Shown piece by piece: positions 7,944 through 16,941 of a DNA stretch of 64,000 nucleotides. The notes below the pieces were generated by a model. The model saw only the letters and a program-made list of their open reading frames with translations, ran no database searches and was not told the origin of the DNA. Location of the stretch: assembly GCA_903835235.1 (NCBI GenBank), contig CAILMF010000055.1, positions 124,001-188,000 on the forward strand. The letters run 5' to 3'. The DNA comes from an uncultured Rhodospirillales bacterium. GTDB lineage: Bacteria; Pseudomonadota; Alphaproteobacteria; Acetobacterales; Acetobacteraceae. Both the position numbers and the translations under genes were made by a program. Position 1 is the stretch's first letter, and each line of letters opens with the position of its first letter.

Positions 7944-8984
7944 TCAGCTACCGCCGCCGAACAGCTGGCCGATGCGGCGTTGCCGCCCGGTGTCGATCGT
8001 CACCGTGGCGGTGATGCCGGCGCGCAGTGCTGGCTCGCCCGCATGCGGCAGCAGGCGCACCCGCACCGGCAGGCGCTGCACCACCTTCACCCAATTCCCG
8101 GTGGCGTTCTGCGGCGGCAGTATCGCGAATTCGGCGCCGGCCGCGGGGCTGATGCTCTCCACCTCGCCCTGCCAGGTGACATCCGGGTAGATGTCCAGCG
8201 CCACCGTCGCGCGCTGGCCGACCGCGACATGGCCGAGCGTGGTCTCCTTCATGTTGACCTCCACCCAGGGCCGCTGGTCCGAGACCAGGGCGAAGACCGC
8301 GGTCGCCGCGCGCAACTGCTCACCACGCTGGACCTTCAGGTTGACGATGGTGCCGCCGACCGGGGCGTTGACCACGGTACGCGCCAGGTCCAGCGCCGCC
8401 TGGTCGCGGCCGGCGATCTGGTCGCGCACGCTCGGGTGCTCGTCCACCGGCAACTCGGCATTGCCCAGCAGCGTGGTCAGCGCGCGGTGCAGCCGGGCGC
8501 GCATCACGTTGATGCGTTCACGCGCCACTTCCGCATCGCTGCGGGTTTCCTCCATGCGGATCGCCGGGGCCACGCCGCGGGCCGCCAGGTGCTGCTGCCG
8601 CCCGGCCTGGCGGGCCAGAAAGGCGGCGCGGTTCTCCAGTTCGCCCAACTCGCTCAGGGTTTCGCGGTAGCTGGCGCGGGCGGTCTCCACCGCCAGCCGG
8701 GCGGCGTCCAGGTCGGCTTCGGCCTTGTCCAGCGCGATGCGATAGGGCGCCGGGTCCAGCCGCAGCAGCACATCCCCGGCGGCGACCCGCTGGTGGTCGC
8801 GCACCAGTACCTCCTGCACGCGGCCGGCCACCTCGGGGGCAATCTGCACGATATGCGCCTTCACATAGGCGTTCTCGGTGGTGACGTAGCGGCCGCCCTG
8901 CTGCCAAAGCAGCGCGGCGCCGGCCAACAGCAGCACCGGCACGCCCAGCAGCAGGGCCAGGCGCAGGCGCAGGGTGCGGTTCAT
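7944..8984 (-). CDS. EmrA-type membrane fusion protein (HlyD family)
   Basis: A 346-residue periplasmic adaptor of a drug efflux pump. A single N-terminal membrane anchor (about residues 8-27, LALLLGVPVLLLAGAALLW) is followed by YVTTENAYVKAHIVQIAPEV, the biotinyl-lipoyl half with DNAYV-like signature of EmrA proteins, a coiled-coil hairpin (about residues 90-180), the returning lipoyl half and a beta-barrel domain (RGEQLRAATAVFALVSDQ). Its ATG overlaps the stop of the marR-type gene (ATGA), and the DHA2 pump is encoded divergently just beyond, so the three genes form one efflux system split by a shared promoter region. The outer-membrane component is not visible here. Confidence 0.9.
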   Translation of the reverse strand: MNRTLRLRLALLLGVPVLLLAGAALLWQQGGRYVTTENAYVKAHIVQIAPEVAGRVQEVLVRDHQRVAAGDVLLRLDPAPYRIALDKAEADLDAARLAVETARASYRETLSELGELENRAAFLARQAGRQQHLAARGVAPAIRMEETRSDAEVARERINVMRARLHRALTTLLGNAELPVDEHPSVRDQIAGRDQAALDLARTVVNAPVGGTIVNLKVQRGEQLRAATAVFALVSDQRPWVEVNMKETTLGHVAVGQRATVALDIYPDVTWQGEVESISPAAGAEFAILPPQNATGNWVKVVQRLPVRVRLLPHAGEPALRAGITATVTIDTGRQRRIGQLFGGGS

Positions 8985-9439
8985 GGCAGCGGCTCGGCCC
9001 GCGGGGCCATGCCGTAGAGCTGCACCTTCACCCGCTCCAGCAGCGCGGCCAGCGCCAGGCGCTCGGCCTCGGCCAGCGGCACCAGGGCCTCGTCCACCAG
9101 GTCGCCGCCCAGGTTGGCAACGCGGGCCTGCACCGCCTCGGCCTCGGCGGTCAGGTAAAGCCGGTTGACCCGGCGGTCGGCGGCATCGGCGCGGCGCTCA
9201 ACCCAGGCCTTGCGTTCCAGCCGGTCCACCATGCGGCCGGCGGTGGCGCGCTCCACCTCCAGCGATTCCGCCAGCTCGGACTGGGTCATGCCGGGGCGGC
9301 GGGCCAGGCGCACCAGCACCAGCCACTGCGCCCGGGTCAGCCCCAGCTGGCGCACCCGGCGGTCGAAGGAGGCGCGCATCAGCCGGGCGACATCGGCAAT
9401 GAGGAAGCCGATGGCGCGGCGGTCTTGGTCGTCGGGCAC
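8981..9439 (-). CDS. MarR-family transcriptional regulator
   Basis: A 152-residue winged-helix regulator. The HTH and wing lie at about residues 45-95 (GMTQSELAESLEVERATAGR, then DRLERKAWVERRADAADRR, the typical wing DxRDRR-like motif). I placed the start at the GTG at 9439, giving an N-terminus just before DDQDRRAIGF; a TTG at 9457 is an in-frame alternative. It is translationally coupled (ATGA) to the membrane fusion gene and divergent from the DHA2 pump gene, so it very likely represses both and responds to a pump substrate. Confidence 0.88.
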   Translation of the reverse strand: MPDDQDRRAIGFLIADVARLMRASFDRRVRQLGLTRAQWLVLVRLARRPGMTQSELAESLEVERATAGRMVDRLERKAWVERRADAADRRVNRLYLTAEAEAVQARVANLGGDLVDEALVPLAEAERLALAALLERVKVQLYGMAPRAEPLP

Positions 9440-9464
9440 GGCAGGGCTCGCCAGCAAATGACAC

Positions 9465-9507
9465 CCAGGTTACCATCACCCTGGCAATAGTCGTCAAGGT
9501 TGCAACC
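9465..9507. promoter_or_regulatory. Divergent promoter/operator between marR-type gene and emrB-type pump
   Basis: Two dyads occupy the short gap: CCAGG and CCTGG arms at 9465-9484, and the perfect palindrome GGTTGCAACC at 9498-9507, six bases before the pump ATG. On the minus strand a plausible -35 (TTGACG, 9492-9497) and -10 (TAACCT, 9467-9472) are 19 bp apart and face the marR-type gene. Either dyad is a candidate MarR operator; which one is used cannot be decided from sequence. Confidence 0.45.
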
Positions 9508-9512
9508 CCGGG

Positions 9513-11015
9513 ATGTCAGACGCCGCGCAGGAAGTGCCGCTGGGCCGCCGCATCGCCATCCTGGCGGCGGTGGTGCTGGGCTCCACGCTCTACGCCACCA
9601 CGCTGCTGGTCGCCTCCAGCCTGCTGCCGCAGATGCAGGGCAGCTTCGCCGCCACCGCCGACGAGATCGCCTGGACCACCACCTTCAACATCCTGGCCAC
9701 CGCCATCGTCACGCCGATGACCGGCTTCCTCACCGCGCGCTTCGGCCGCCGGCGCACCATGGTGACCTGCGTCGCCGGCTTCACCCTGGCCACCTGGCTC
9801 TGCGGCCAGGCCGAAAGCCTGGAGGCGGTGGTGCTGTGGCGGGTGGTGCAGGGCGGCATCGGCGCGCCGATGATCCCGCTGTCCAACGCCATCGTGCTGG
9901 ACACCTTCCCGCGCCGCCAGGCCGGGCTGGTGAGTTCCATCTTCGGCATGACGGTGGTGCTGGGCCCCGTCATCGGGCCGGCGCTGGGCGGCGTGCTGGC
10001 CGAGACCTACAATTGGCGCTGGGCCTTCTACATGATCGTCCCCGCCGGCGCGCTGGCCACGCTGGCGCTGCGCCTTACCCTGCCGCCGGACCGGCCCGGC
10101 GCGCGGCTGCCACTGGACTGGCTGGGCTTCCTGGCGCTGGCCACCGCCATCGCCGCGCTGCAACTGGTCATCGCCCGCGGCCAGCGGCTGGACTGGTATG
10201 AGAGCGACGAGATCATCATTGAGACCGGCATTGCCGTGCTGGCCTTCTACGTCTTCCTGGCGCACAGCCTGACCACGCGGTTTCCCTTCCTGAACCTGAA
10301 GCTGCTGCTGAACCGCAACTACGCGCTGGGGCTGGTGCTGGTCACCGTGTACGGCATGGTCAACTTCACCCCCATCGTGCTGCTGCCGTCGCTGTTGCAG
10401 ACCTATGCCGGCTACCCCGACAGCATCATCGGCCTGATCGTCGGCTATCGCGGCATCGGCGGCACCATCGGCTTCGGCTGCACGCTGCTGATCGGCCGCT
10501 GGGACCCGCGGATCGGCATGGGGCTGGGCTTCGGCCTGCTGGTGGTCTCCGGCCTGTGGCTGATGGCGCTGGACCTGAACGTGGACGCCGTGACCTTGCA
10601 GCTCAACGCCATGCTGCAAGGCGTGGCGGTGGGCATCATCTGGGTGCCGCTGACGGTGATGACCTTCTCGGCGCTGGAAAGCCGCTACCTGGCGGAGGCG
10701 ATGTCGGTGTTCCACCTGCTGCGCAACATCGGCTCCAGCCTGTTCATCTCGCTCTGCGTCACCGAGATCGTCCGCTCCGGCGCCATGAACTACAGCCGGA
10801 TGACCGAGATGATCACGCCCTACAACAAGGTGCTGGGCGTGCCCAACCTGATGGGCGGCTGGAGCGTGGAGACCGTGGTGGACCTGGCCAAGCTGGGGCG
10901 GGAGATCACCAGGCAGGCGGCGATGCTGGGCTACATCAATGCGTTCGGCATGTTCACCGCGGCGTCCGGCGTGGCGATCTGCTTCGTGCTGCTCGGCCGG
11001 CGGCGGCGCGCCTGA
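9513..11015 (+). CDS. DHA2-family MFS efflux transporter (EmrB type)
   Basis: A 500-residue proton-driven drug exporter of the DHA2 branch of the major facilitator superfamily, expected to span the inner membrane 14 times. The loop 2-3 motif A is seen as GFLTARFGRRRTM near residue 70, motif C of antiporters as GMTVVLGPVIGPALGG near residue 150, and the WRWAFYM signature follows. It pairs with the divergently encoded EmrA-type adaptor (7944-8984) and is probably controlled by the MarR-type protein. ATG at 9513 lies six bases after the GGTTGCAACC palindrome, so repressor binding there would also block translation initiation signals. Confidence 0.92.
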   Translation: MSDAAQEVPLGRRIAILAAVVLGSTLYATTLLVASSLLPQMQGSFAATADEIAWTTTFNILATAIVTPMTGFLTARFGRRRTMVTCVAGFTLATWLCGQAESLEAVVLWRVVQGGIGAPMIPLSNAIVLDTFPRRQAGLVSSIFGMTVVLGPVIGPALGGVLAETYNWRWAFYMIVPAGALATLALRLTLPPDRPGARLPLDWLGFLALATAIAALQLVIARGQRLDWYESDEIIIETGIAVLAFYVFLAHSLTTRFPFLNLKLLLNRNYALGLVLVTVYGMVNFTPIVLLPSLLQTYAGYPDSIIGLIVGYRGIGGTIGFGCTLLIGRWDPRIGMGLGFGLLVVSGLWLMALDLNVDAVTLQLNAMLQGVAVGIIWVPLTVMTFSALESRYLAEAMSVFHLLRNIGSSLFISLCVTEIVRSGAMNYSRMTEMITPYNKVLGVPNLMGGWSVETVVDLAKLGREITRQAAMLGYINAFGMFTAASGVAICFVLLGRRRRA

Positions 11016-11093
11016 TGCCGGCCACCCCCGCTTGTGCTTCGGCGCCGGCTTCAGCAGGCTGCGTCCCGAACAACGCCTGGTGCCCGCCCCCGC

Positions 11094-11714
11094 ATGCCTG
11101 ACCTTGCCGAACAAACCCGCATCGCCGCGCCGCTGGACGTGGTCTGGCCGCTGCTGAGCGACCCCGCCACCGTGGCCGCCTGCATCCCCGGTGCCGAGCT
11201 GGCACCCGACAAGGGCGATGGCATCTGGCGCGGCCAGGTCAAGGTGCGCTTCGGCCCCACGGTCGCCACCTTCAAGGGCGAGGCGACGCTGAGCTTCGAC
11301 CACGCCGCGCATCGCTGCACCATCGAGGGCCGCGGCATCGACGGCCGCGGCGCCTCGCGCGCGCTGTCCTCCGGCCAGGTGCAGGCCAGCGCCGAGGGCG
11401 ACGTGACGCTGCTGGACGTGCAGGGCAGCTTCACCGTCACCGGCCCGCTGGAGACCTTTGCCAATGCCGGCGGCGTGCATGTCGCCCGCGCGCTGCTGGC
11501 CGAGTTCTCCGCCAACATGGCCAGGCTGGTGGCCGAACGCGCACCCGCGGCGCCCGAGTCGGAGTCGACGCCGCAAGCCGCGCCGGTCAGCGCCGCTGCC
11601 CCACCGCCGCCACCGCCGCCGCCCGCCCGCGCGGCCGAACTCAGCGCCACCAGCTTGATGTGGCGCGCCCTGCTCTCCTGGCTCCGCAGCCTGCTTGGTA
11701 AAGGAAACGCATAG
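11094..11714 (+). CDS. CoxG / SRPBCC-family protein
   Basis: A 206-residue protein whose first 150 residues are a CoxG-type SRPBCC domain (RIAAPLDVVWPLLSDPATVAACIPGAE, KVRFGPTVATFKGEATLSFD, VQGSFTVTGPLETFANAGG), as found with CO dehydrogenase-type and other molybdenum hydroxylases, where CoxG helps membrane attachment. A proline run (about residues 170-178) and a hydrophobic/amphipathic C-terminal tail (LMWRALLSWLRSLLGK) follow, consistent with membrane anchoring. No molybdenum hydroxylase large subunit is present in this window; the next gene, three bases downstream, is a ThDP enzyme, so the partner is unclear. I chose ATG at 11094, which begins the conserved domain. Confidence 0.8.
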   Translation: MPDLAEQTRIAAPLDVVWPLLSDPATVAACIPGAELAPDKGDGIWRGQVKVRFGPTVATFKGEATLSFDHAAHRCTIEGRGIDGRGASRALSSGQVQASAEGDVTLLDVQGSFTVTGPLETFANAGGVHVARALLAEFSANMARLVAERAPAAPESESTPQAAPVSAAAPPPPPPPPARAAELSATSLMWRALLSWLRSLLGKGNA

Positions 11715-11716
11715 AA

Positions 11717-13378
11717 ATGGCCGCCAAACTGCAAGACGTGCTCGCCCAGGCCTTCGCCGCCGAGGGCGTGGACACGCTGTTCACCCTGATGGGCGACGCC
11801 AACATGTACTGGTCGGAGGCGATGTCGCGCCTGCCGGGCATGCAGGTGGTCAATGTCCGGCACGAGCATTGCGCCGTGGCGATGGCCGATGGCTATGCCC
11901 GCGCCACCGGCAAGGTCGGCGTCGCCTCCACCACCTGCGGCCCGGGCTTCACCCAGATCATGACCGCGCTGGCCATCGCCGCCCGCGCCAGCGTGCCGCT
12001 GGTGGTCTTTGCCGGCGATTCGCCCATGCTGGCCAGCTTCTACCTGCAACAGATCGACATGGCGCCGCTGGCCCAGGCCACCGGCGCGCACTACATCCCC
12101 GTGAAGTCGCATGACCGCGCGCTGGACAATGTGCGGGAGGCCTTCCACATTGCCGCGTTGGAACGCCGGCCGGTGGTGCTGAGCGTGCCGATGGACCTGC
12201 AGAAGCAGGCCTATCCCTTCATGGCCGACTACATCCCCAGCACCGACTACCTGCCGGTGCCGCAGCGCCCGCTGCCTGACCCCAGCCTGGTGGAGCGCCT
12301 GGTCGGCATGATCGCGCAGGCGGAGAAGCCGATCATCATCGCCGGCCGCGGCGCCAAGCTGGCCGGCGCCCGCGCCGCGATCGAGGCGATGGCCGAGCCG
12401 ATGGGCGCGCTGCTGGCCACATCGCTGCAGGCCAAGGGCCTGTTCGAGGGCAATCCCTTCGCGCTCGACATCGCCGGCGCCTTTGCGTCCGACTTCGCGC
12501 GCGAGCAATTCGCCGAAGCCGACCTGGTCATCGGCCTCGGCGTCGGCTTCGGCAGCTACACCACCGAGAGCGGCTACCTCTACCCCAACGCGCAGACGGT
12601 GCAGATCGACATCAGCCCGCGCGGGTTGTGGCAGGGGCTGCGCACCGCGGACCTGCACATTCGCGCCGATGCCCGCGCCGCCGCCGAGGCGGTGACCGCG
12701 GCGATGCAGGCCAAGGGCGTCAGCCGCCCCGGCTGGCGCACCCCGGCGCTGGCCGCGGCGATCGCGGCGGATGAGCCGGACCGCAAGGAGTTCGCCATCG
12801 CCCCCGGCTCGGTCGACCCGCGCAAGGCGATCCTGGAACTCGACGCTGCGATCCCCAAGGATTGGGACGTGGTGATCGGCGGCGGCCACTACTTCGGCAT
12901 CGCCATGACGCATCTGCGCGGCCGCGCGGCAGAACGCTACCATGTCGTCTCCGACTTCGGCGCCATCGGCAACGGCCTGCCGGCGGCCATCGGCGTGGCG
13001 GCGGCGCGCAAGGACGGCAAGGTGCTGCTGATCGAGGGCGATGGCAGCCTGCTGATGCACATCCAGGAGCTGGAGACGGTGCGGCGCGAAGGCCACCGGC
13101 TGCTGATGGCGATCATCAATGACGGCGGCTACGGCGCCGAGATCCACAAGTTCCGCGCCGGCGGGCTGGACCCGGCGCTGGTGATCCACGGCCGCGGCGA
13201 CCTTGCCGGCGCCGCCACCGGCTTCGGCGTGCGTGGCAGCACCGTGACCAGCCTGGGCGGCATGGGACGCATGCTGGCGGAACACCAGGCCAGCAACGGC
13301 GCCAGCCTGTGGGACATCCACACCGACGACACCGTGGTCAGCCGGCCCTATCGCCGCATCCACTACGGCGAGGCGTGA
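11717..13378 (+). CDS. Thiamine diphosphate-dependent enzyme (acetolactate synthase-like)
   Basis: A 553-residue ThDP enzyme with the standard PYR, central and PP domains. The activating glutamate is Glu50 in VRHEHCAVAMADGYAR; the pyrophosphate/metal motif is GDGSLLMHIQELETVRREGH with the closing Asn in IINDGGYGAE. Central-domain signature AEKPIIIAGRGAKLAGARAA is also present. The length and layout match acetolactate synthase, benzoylformate decarboxylase and related enzymes; no diagnostic feature allows a substrate call. A ribosome binding site AAAGGAAACG precedes the ATG, two bases after the stop of the CoxG-like gene, so the pair is an operon. A strong hairpin follows the stop. Confidence 0.85.
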   Translation: MAAKLQDVLAQAFAAEGVDTLFTLMGDANMYWSEAMSRLPGMQVVNVRHEHCAVAMADGYARATGKVGVASTTCGPGFTQIMTALAIAARASVPLVVFAGDSPMLASFYLQQIDMAPLAQATGAHYIPVKSHDRALDNVREAFHIAALERRPVVLSVPMDLQKQAYPFMADYIPSTDYLPVPQRPLPDPSLVERLVGMIAQAEKPIIIAGRGAKLAGARAAIEAMAEPMGALLATSLQAKGLFEGNPFALDIAGAFASDFAREQFAEADLVIGLGVGFGSYTTESGYLYPNAQTVQIDISPRGLWQGLRTADLHIRADARAAAEAVTAAMQAKGVSRPGWRTPALAAAIAADEPDRKEFAIAPGSVDPRKAILELDAAIPKDWDVVIGGGHYFGIAMTHLRGRAAERYHVVSDFGAIGNGLPAAIGVAAARKDGKVLLIEGDGSLLMHIQELETVRREGHRLLMAIINDGGYGAEIHKFRAGGLDPALVIHGRGDLAGAATGFGVRGSTVTSLGGMGRMLAEHQASNGASLWDIHTDDTVVSRPYRRIHYGEA

Positions 13379-13386
13379 TCGCCGGA

Positions 13387-13437
13387 GGCGGTGGCCTTGG
13401 GCAGCGCCCCGACAGGTGCTGCGCCTTGGCCACCGCC
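13387..13437 (+). terminator. Hairpin after the ThDP enzyme gene, probable terminator
   Basis: Perfect 10-bp arms GGCGGTGGCC (13387-13396) and GGCCACCGCC (13428-13437) start eight bases after the stop codon. The T-run is missing, so termination efficiency is uncertain, but its position between two functionally unrelated operons fits a terminator. Confidence 0.5.
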
Positions 13438-13613
13438 GCCGCGCCCCAAGGGGGGCAGCATCAAATCCACAACAGTCGAATTAAGTACTTGTAAACCCGG
13501 TCAAGAATCGCGCTGACCAAGTAATTTGATGGCCCGCCGGAAAACTAAGTCGGTGGTCATTTATCCTCGCCATGGTGCGGCCTCCTACCTTTCAGGCCGG
13601 GTCACCAATCGCG

Positions 13614-14741
13614 ATGATACCCCCCAGCACTGCTCCCGAAGGCAATCCGCTCGGCCGTGTCGAGCGGGCCATGCCGGGCGACGAGGTCTTCGTCGGGCGT
13701 CGCCAGGTCCTGCCGGCGCAGCGCGGCGCGGCCAGACCACCCGCCAAGCCCGGCGAGCGCATCGCCATCATCGCCGCCACCGATACCGCGCTGAAGATCC
13801 GCGACAAGCTGGAAGGCCAGTTCGGCAGCACGGCGGAAGTCGTGGGCATCTACGACGACCGCCTGGGCCGCCGGACCGAAGCGGCGGAGGTGCTGCCGAT
13901 CGAGGGCTCGGTCACCGACCTGCTGGCCTATGCGCGCGAGCACGAGCTGGACCATGTGATCCTGGCGCTGCCCACCAGCGCCCGGCAACGCGTGGACTAC
14001 TACCTGGACCGGCTGCGCGCCCTGCCGGTGCAGGTCACCATCGTGCCGGATGCGGACGATGTCGGCCTTGAGGACGGCAAGGTCCGCTGGGTCGCCGGGG
14101 AGCGGCTGGTGGTCCTGATGGACCGGCCGATCTCACGCCTCGGCATCGCCATCAAGCGCGCCATGGATGTGCTCATCGCCTCCGCCGCGCTGCTGGTCGC
14201 GGCGCCCTTCCTGCTGCTGGCGGCCATCGCCATTACGCTGGAAACCAAGGGCGGCGTGCTGTTCCGCCAGGAACGCATCGGCTTCAACAACCGCCCCTTC
14301 ACCGTGCTCAAGCTGCGCACCATGGCGGCCGATGCCGCCGGCCAGGATGGCTCGGCCCAGGCGGTGCGTGGCGACCCCCGCGTCACCCGGGTCGGCGCCT
14401 TCCTGCGCCGCACCAGCATCGACGAGCTGCCGCAACTGGTGAACGTGCTGGACGGCTCGATGTCGCTGGTCGGCCCGCGGCCGCAGGCGGTCAACATGCG
14501 CATCGGCGACCGGCGCTATGCGGAAGCGGTGGCGGAATACGTGGTGCGCCACAAGGTGCGGCCGGGGCTGACCGGCTGGGCGCAGATCAACGGCACCCGC
14601 GCCGGCATCTACACGCTGGAACAGGCCGCCCGGGCGGTGGAGCTGGACCTGCACTATGTGCAGAACTGGTCGCTCTGGCTCGACATCCGCATCCTGTTCC
14701 GCACCTTCGGCATGGTCGTCACCGGCCGGGACGCCTTCTGA
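13614..14741 (+). CDS. Polyprenyl-phosphate sugar phosphotransferase lacking the N-terminal membrane block
   Basis: Initiating enzyme of exopolysaccharide repeat-unit synthesis (bacterial sugar transferase family, WbaP/ExoY/PssY), which moves a sugar-1-phosphate to undecaprenyl phosphate. A nucleotide-binding-like domain (ERIAIIAATDTALKIRDKL) leads to one hydrophobic segment (VLIASAALLVAAPFLLLAAI) and the catalytic domain with KLRTM, RRTSIDELPQLVNVLDG, SLVGPRPQ and the DxHYVQNWS end. The product is about 375 residues; full-size homologues have about 460-480 with four extra N-terminal membrane helices that are absent here. An in-frame ATG at 13572 would add only 14 residues. It is the first gene of the polysaccharide cluster and its stop overlaps the next start (TGATG). 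Confidence 0.9.
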   Translation: MIPPSTAPEGNPLGRVERAMPGDEVFVGRRQVLPAQRGAARPPAKPGERIAIIAATDTALKIRDKLEGQFGSTAEVVGIYDDRLGRRTEAAEVLPIEGSVTDLLAYAREHELDHVILALPTSARQRVDYYLDRLRALPVQVTIVPDADDVGLEDGKVRWVAGERLVVLMDRPISRLGIAIKRAMDVLIASAALLVAAPFLLLAAIAITLETKGGVLFRQERIGFNNRPFTVLKLRTMAADAAGQDGSAQAVRGDPRVTRVGAFLRRTSIDELPQLVNVLDGSMSLVGPRPQAVNMRIGDRRYAEAVAEYVVRHKVRPGLTGWAQINGTRAGIYTLEQAARAVELDLHYVQNWSLWLDIRILFRTFGMVVTGRDAF

Positions 14742-16933
14742 TGCCGGAAGCGCCGCAAGACAGCCTCAGCCTGCCGCGCTCGGCCTCGGCGGAGGCGCGT
14801 TCCGGCCTGCGCCCGATGCCGCGGCCGCCGGCCGGCGGCAGCTTCACCCTGCGCGACCTGGCCGCCGCGGCCTTCTACCATCGCCGCGCCCTGCTGCTCG
14901 GCCTTGGCCTGCCGGTGCTGCTGGCGCTGGGTGCCACCCGGCTGGTGGAGACCAGCTACGAGGCCGAGGCGCGCCTGCTGGTGCTGATCGGCCGCGACTA
15001 CATGGGGGAGGCCGGCAACGCCGCCGCCGCCGCCACGCTGGTGCCGGACCAGGCCCGGGCGATCCAGACCGAGGTCGAGCTGATCTCCAGCCCCGGCGTG
15101 CTGGCAGCGGCGTTGCAGGCCATGCCCGCCGGCGCGCTGGGCAGCCGGCCCCAGGCGGCAGACCAGCCGGAAGACCAGGCGGTAGCCCAGGTGGCGCGCC
15201 GCGTGCGGATCAGCGTAGCGCCCAATTCCAACGTGCTGCGGGTGCAGTTCAGCGACCCCAGCCCGGTGGTTGCCGCCGACCTGGTGAACACGCTGGTGCA
15301 GTCCTACCTGGCGCAGCGCCGCCAGGTCTTCGCCCGCACCCAGGGCGACTTCCTGGCCGAGCAGCGCGACCACGCCGCCAGCCGGCTGCAGGCCCTGACC
15401 AGCCAGGTGGAGCAGCTGAAGCGCCGGCACAACATCATCGACGCGGCGCAGGAACGCGGCGCCCTGCTGGGCCGCCAGCATGAACTGGCGGTGGCGCGGC
15501 AGAACGCCGAGACGCGCGGCCGGGTGCTGGCGCTGGAGATCGGTGCCAACAGCCGTCAGCTTGCCGGCCTGCCGCAGGAACTGGTGGTGCAGCGGGACGC
15601 CAGCCGCCAGCCGCTGAACGAGTATCGCCGCGGCATCCTGCAGAACCTGGAAGCCGACCGGCGGCGCCTGGGCGAGGCCGGCGGCACGACCAGCGGCGAC
15701 CTCGACCGCCGCATTGCCGCGCTGCGGGCCGCGGCGGACCGCGACACCGAGCTGAATGGCGAACAGCGCCGGTTGGGCCGCAACCCGCAATACGAAGCGC
15801 TGGCGCTGGAGCGGTCCCGCCGCACGGCCGAGGCCGAGGGGCTGCGCGCCCAGCAGCAGGGGCTGGCGCGGGAACAGGCGGCCAATGACGCGCGTCTGGC
15901 GGAACTCGCGGCCAGTGAGGCGGCGCTGAACCAGTTGGCCCGCCAGGTCCAGGTCGAGGAGCAGACCTACCTGGACTATGCCCGCCGCACCGAGGAGGCG
16001 CGGGTGCAGGAGGATGCCGCCCGGCGCCGCGAGGCGAATGTGCGCCAGATCCAGGCCGCCGAGCCGCCCAGCAAGGGCCGCAACCTGTCGCTGAACATCC
16101 TGGTGGCCGGCGTGGCCAGCGGGCTGGCGCTGGGCCCGCTGCTGGTGCTGGTGGTGGCGCGTCTGCGCCGCGTCTTCATCCTGCCGGGCGAATTGGAGCA
16201 GGCGCTGCGGCTGCCGCTGCTGGCCACCTTCTGGGCGCCGGCGGAAGCGCCGCGGCGCCGCGGCAGGCCAGCCCTGCCCGCCGAGGGGCAGGGGGTCACC
16301 CGCGTCAATCTGGCCGCTTCGGCACGGCTGGCGCACCACATCCTCGCCCGCAGCGGCCAGGGCAGCGGGCCAGGCAGGGGCCATGTCATCCACCTGGGCG
16401 CGGAGCCGGCGGCGGGTCCCTCCACCACCGAGGTCAGCCAGATGCTGGCCACCACCGTCGCGGCGCTCAGCCCGCAGCGGGTGCTGCTGGTGGCGCCGGA
16501 CTGGGCCGGCACCGCTGACGCCGCCCTGCTGCCGGTGGCCGCAACCGATCTGGGGCTGCCGCTGGACGCGGCGCCGGAGCCGCTGCCCGGCCTGACCCGG
16601 CTGGATGGCACCAGGCTGCACCTGGCCGCGCCCGCGGCGCTGGCGGCCCTGGCTGCCCGGCTCGGCCCGGCTGCCGCCACGCCGCTCGGCACGCTGCGCG
16701 CCCATTTCGGCACCATCATCGTCAACGGCGCCGGCTTCGATGCCGACCTGCCCTCGCTCTCGCTCGCGGCCTGCGCCGATGAGGCTGTGCTGGTGGTCGC
16801 GGCCGAGCGGAGCGACCGGCAGGCCTGCCAGGAGCTGATCCGCAGGCTTGAGGACCTCGGCGTTCCGGTGGTGGGCGCCGTGCTGGCCGACCGCCGCCAA
16901 TACCTTCCCGCCTTCCTCTACAAGCTGCTCTGA
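14741..16933 (+). CDS. GumC/Wzz-type polysaccharide co-polymerase with degenerate kinase-like domain
   Basis: A 730-residue inner-membrane chain-length regulator. The first membrane helix is near residues 50-66, the Wzz domain starts at YEAEARLLVLIGRDY, a long periplasmic coiled coil spans about 200-420, and the second helix is near 450-473 (LNILVAGVASGLALGPLLVL). The cytoplasmic C-terminal domain aligns with bacterial tyrosine kinases, but the Walker A position reads GAEPAAGPST (residues 553-562) with the Lys replaced by Pro, the A' motif reads LLVAPD and the B motif IIVNGAG, so ATP-dependent kinase activity is unlikely. Its start overlaps the stop of the preceding transferase gene. It should act with the Wzx, Wzy and Wza-like proteins encoded downstream. 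Confidence 0.9.
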   Translation: MPEAPQDSLSLPRSASAEARSGLRPMPRPPAGGSFTLRDLAAAAFYHRRALLLGLGLPVLLALGATRLVETSYEAEARLLVLIGRDYMGEAGNAAAAATLVPDQARAIQTEVELISSPGVLAAALQAMPAGALGSRPQAADQPEDQAVAQVARRVRISVAPNSNVLRVQFSDPSPVVAADLVNTLVQSYLAQRRQVFARTQGDFLAEQRDHAASRLQALTSQVEQLKRRHNIIDAAQERGALLGRQHELAVARQNAETRGRVLALEIGANSRQLAGLPQELVVQRDASRQPLNEYRRGILQNLEADRRRLGEAGGTTSGDLDRRIAALRAAADRDTELNGEQRRLGRNPQYEALALERSRRTAEAEGLRAQQQGLAREQAANDARLAELAASEAALNQLARQVQVEEQTYLDYARRTEEARVQEDAARRREANVRQIQAAEPPSKGRNLSLNILVAGVASGLALGPLLVLVVARLRRVFILPGELEQALRLPLLATFWAPAEAPRRRGRPALPAEGQGVTRVNLAASARLAHHILARSGQGSGPGRGHVIHLGAEPAAGPSTTEVSQMLATTVAALSPQRVLLVAPDWAGTADAALLPVAATDLGLPLDAAPEPLPGLTRLDGTRLHLAAPAALAALAARLGPAAATPLGTLRAHFGTIIVNGAGFDADLPSLSLAACADEAVLVVAAERSDRQACQELIRRLEDLGVPVVGAVLADRRQYLPAFLYKLL

Positions 16934-16941
16934 GGCCCATC

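Noticed and set aside
9516-13363. Long minus-strand open frames opposite the DHA2 pump and the ThDP enzyme
   Set aside because: Shadows of conserved plus-strand genes in high-GC DNA; no similarity and no ribosome sites.
14741-16933. GumC-like protein called as an active tyrosine kinase (Wzc/ExoP)
   Set aside because: Walker A lysine and the aspartates of A' and B motifs are absent.
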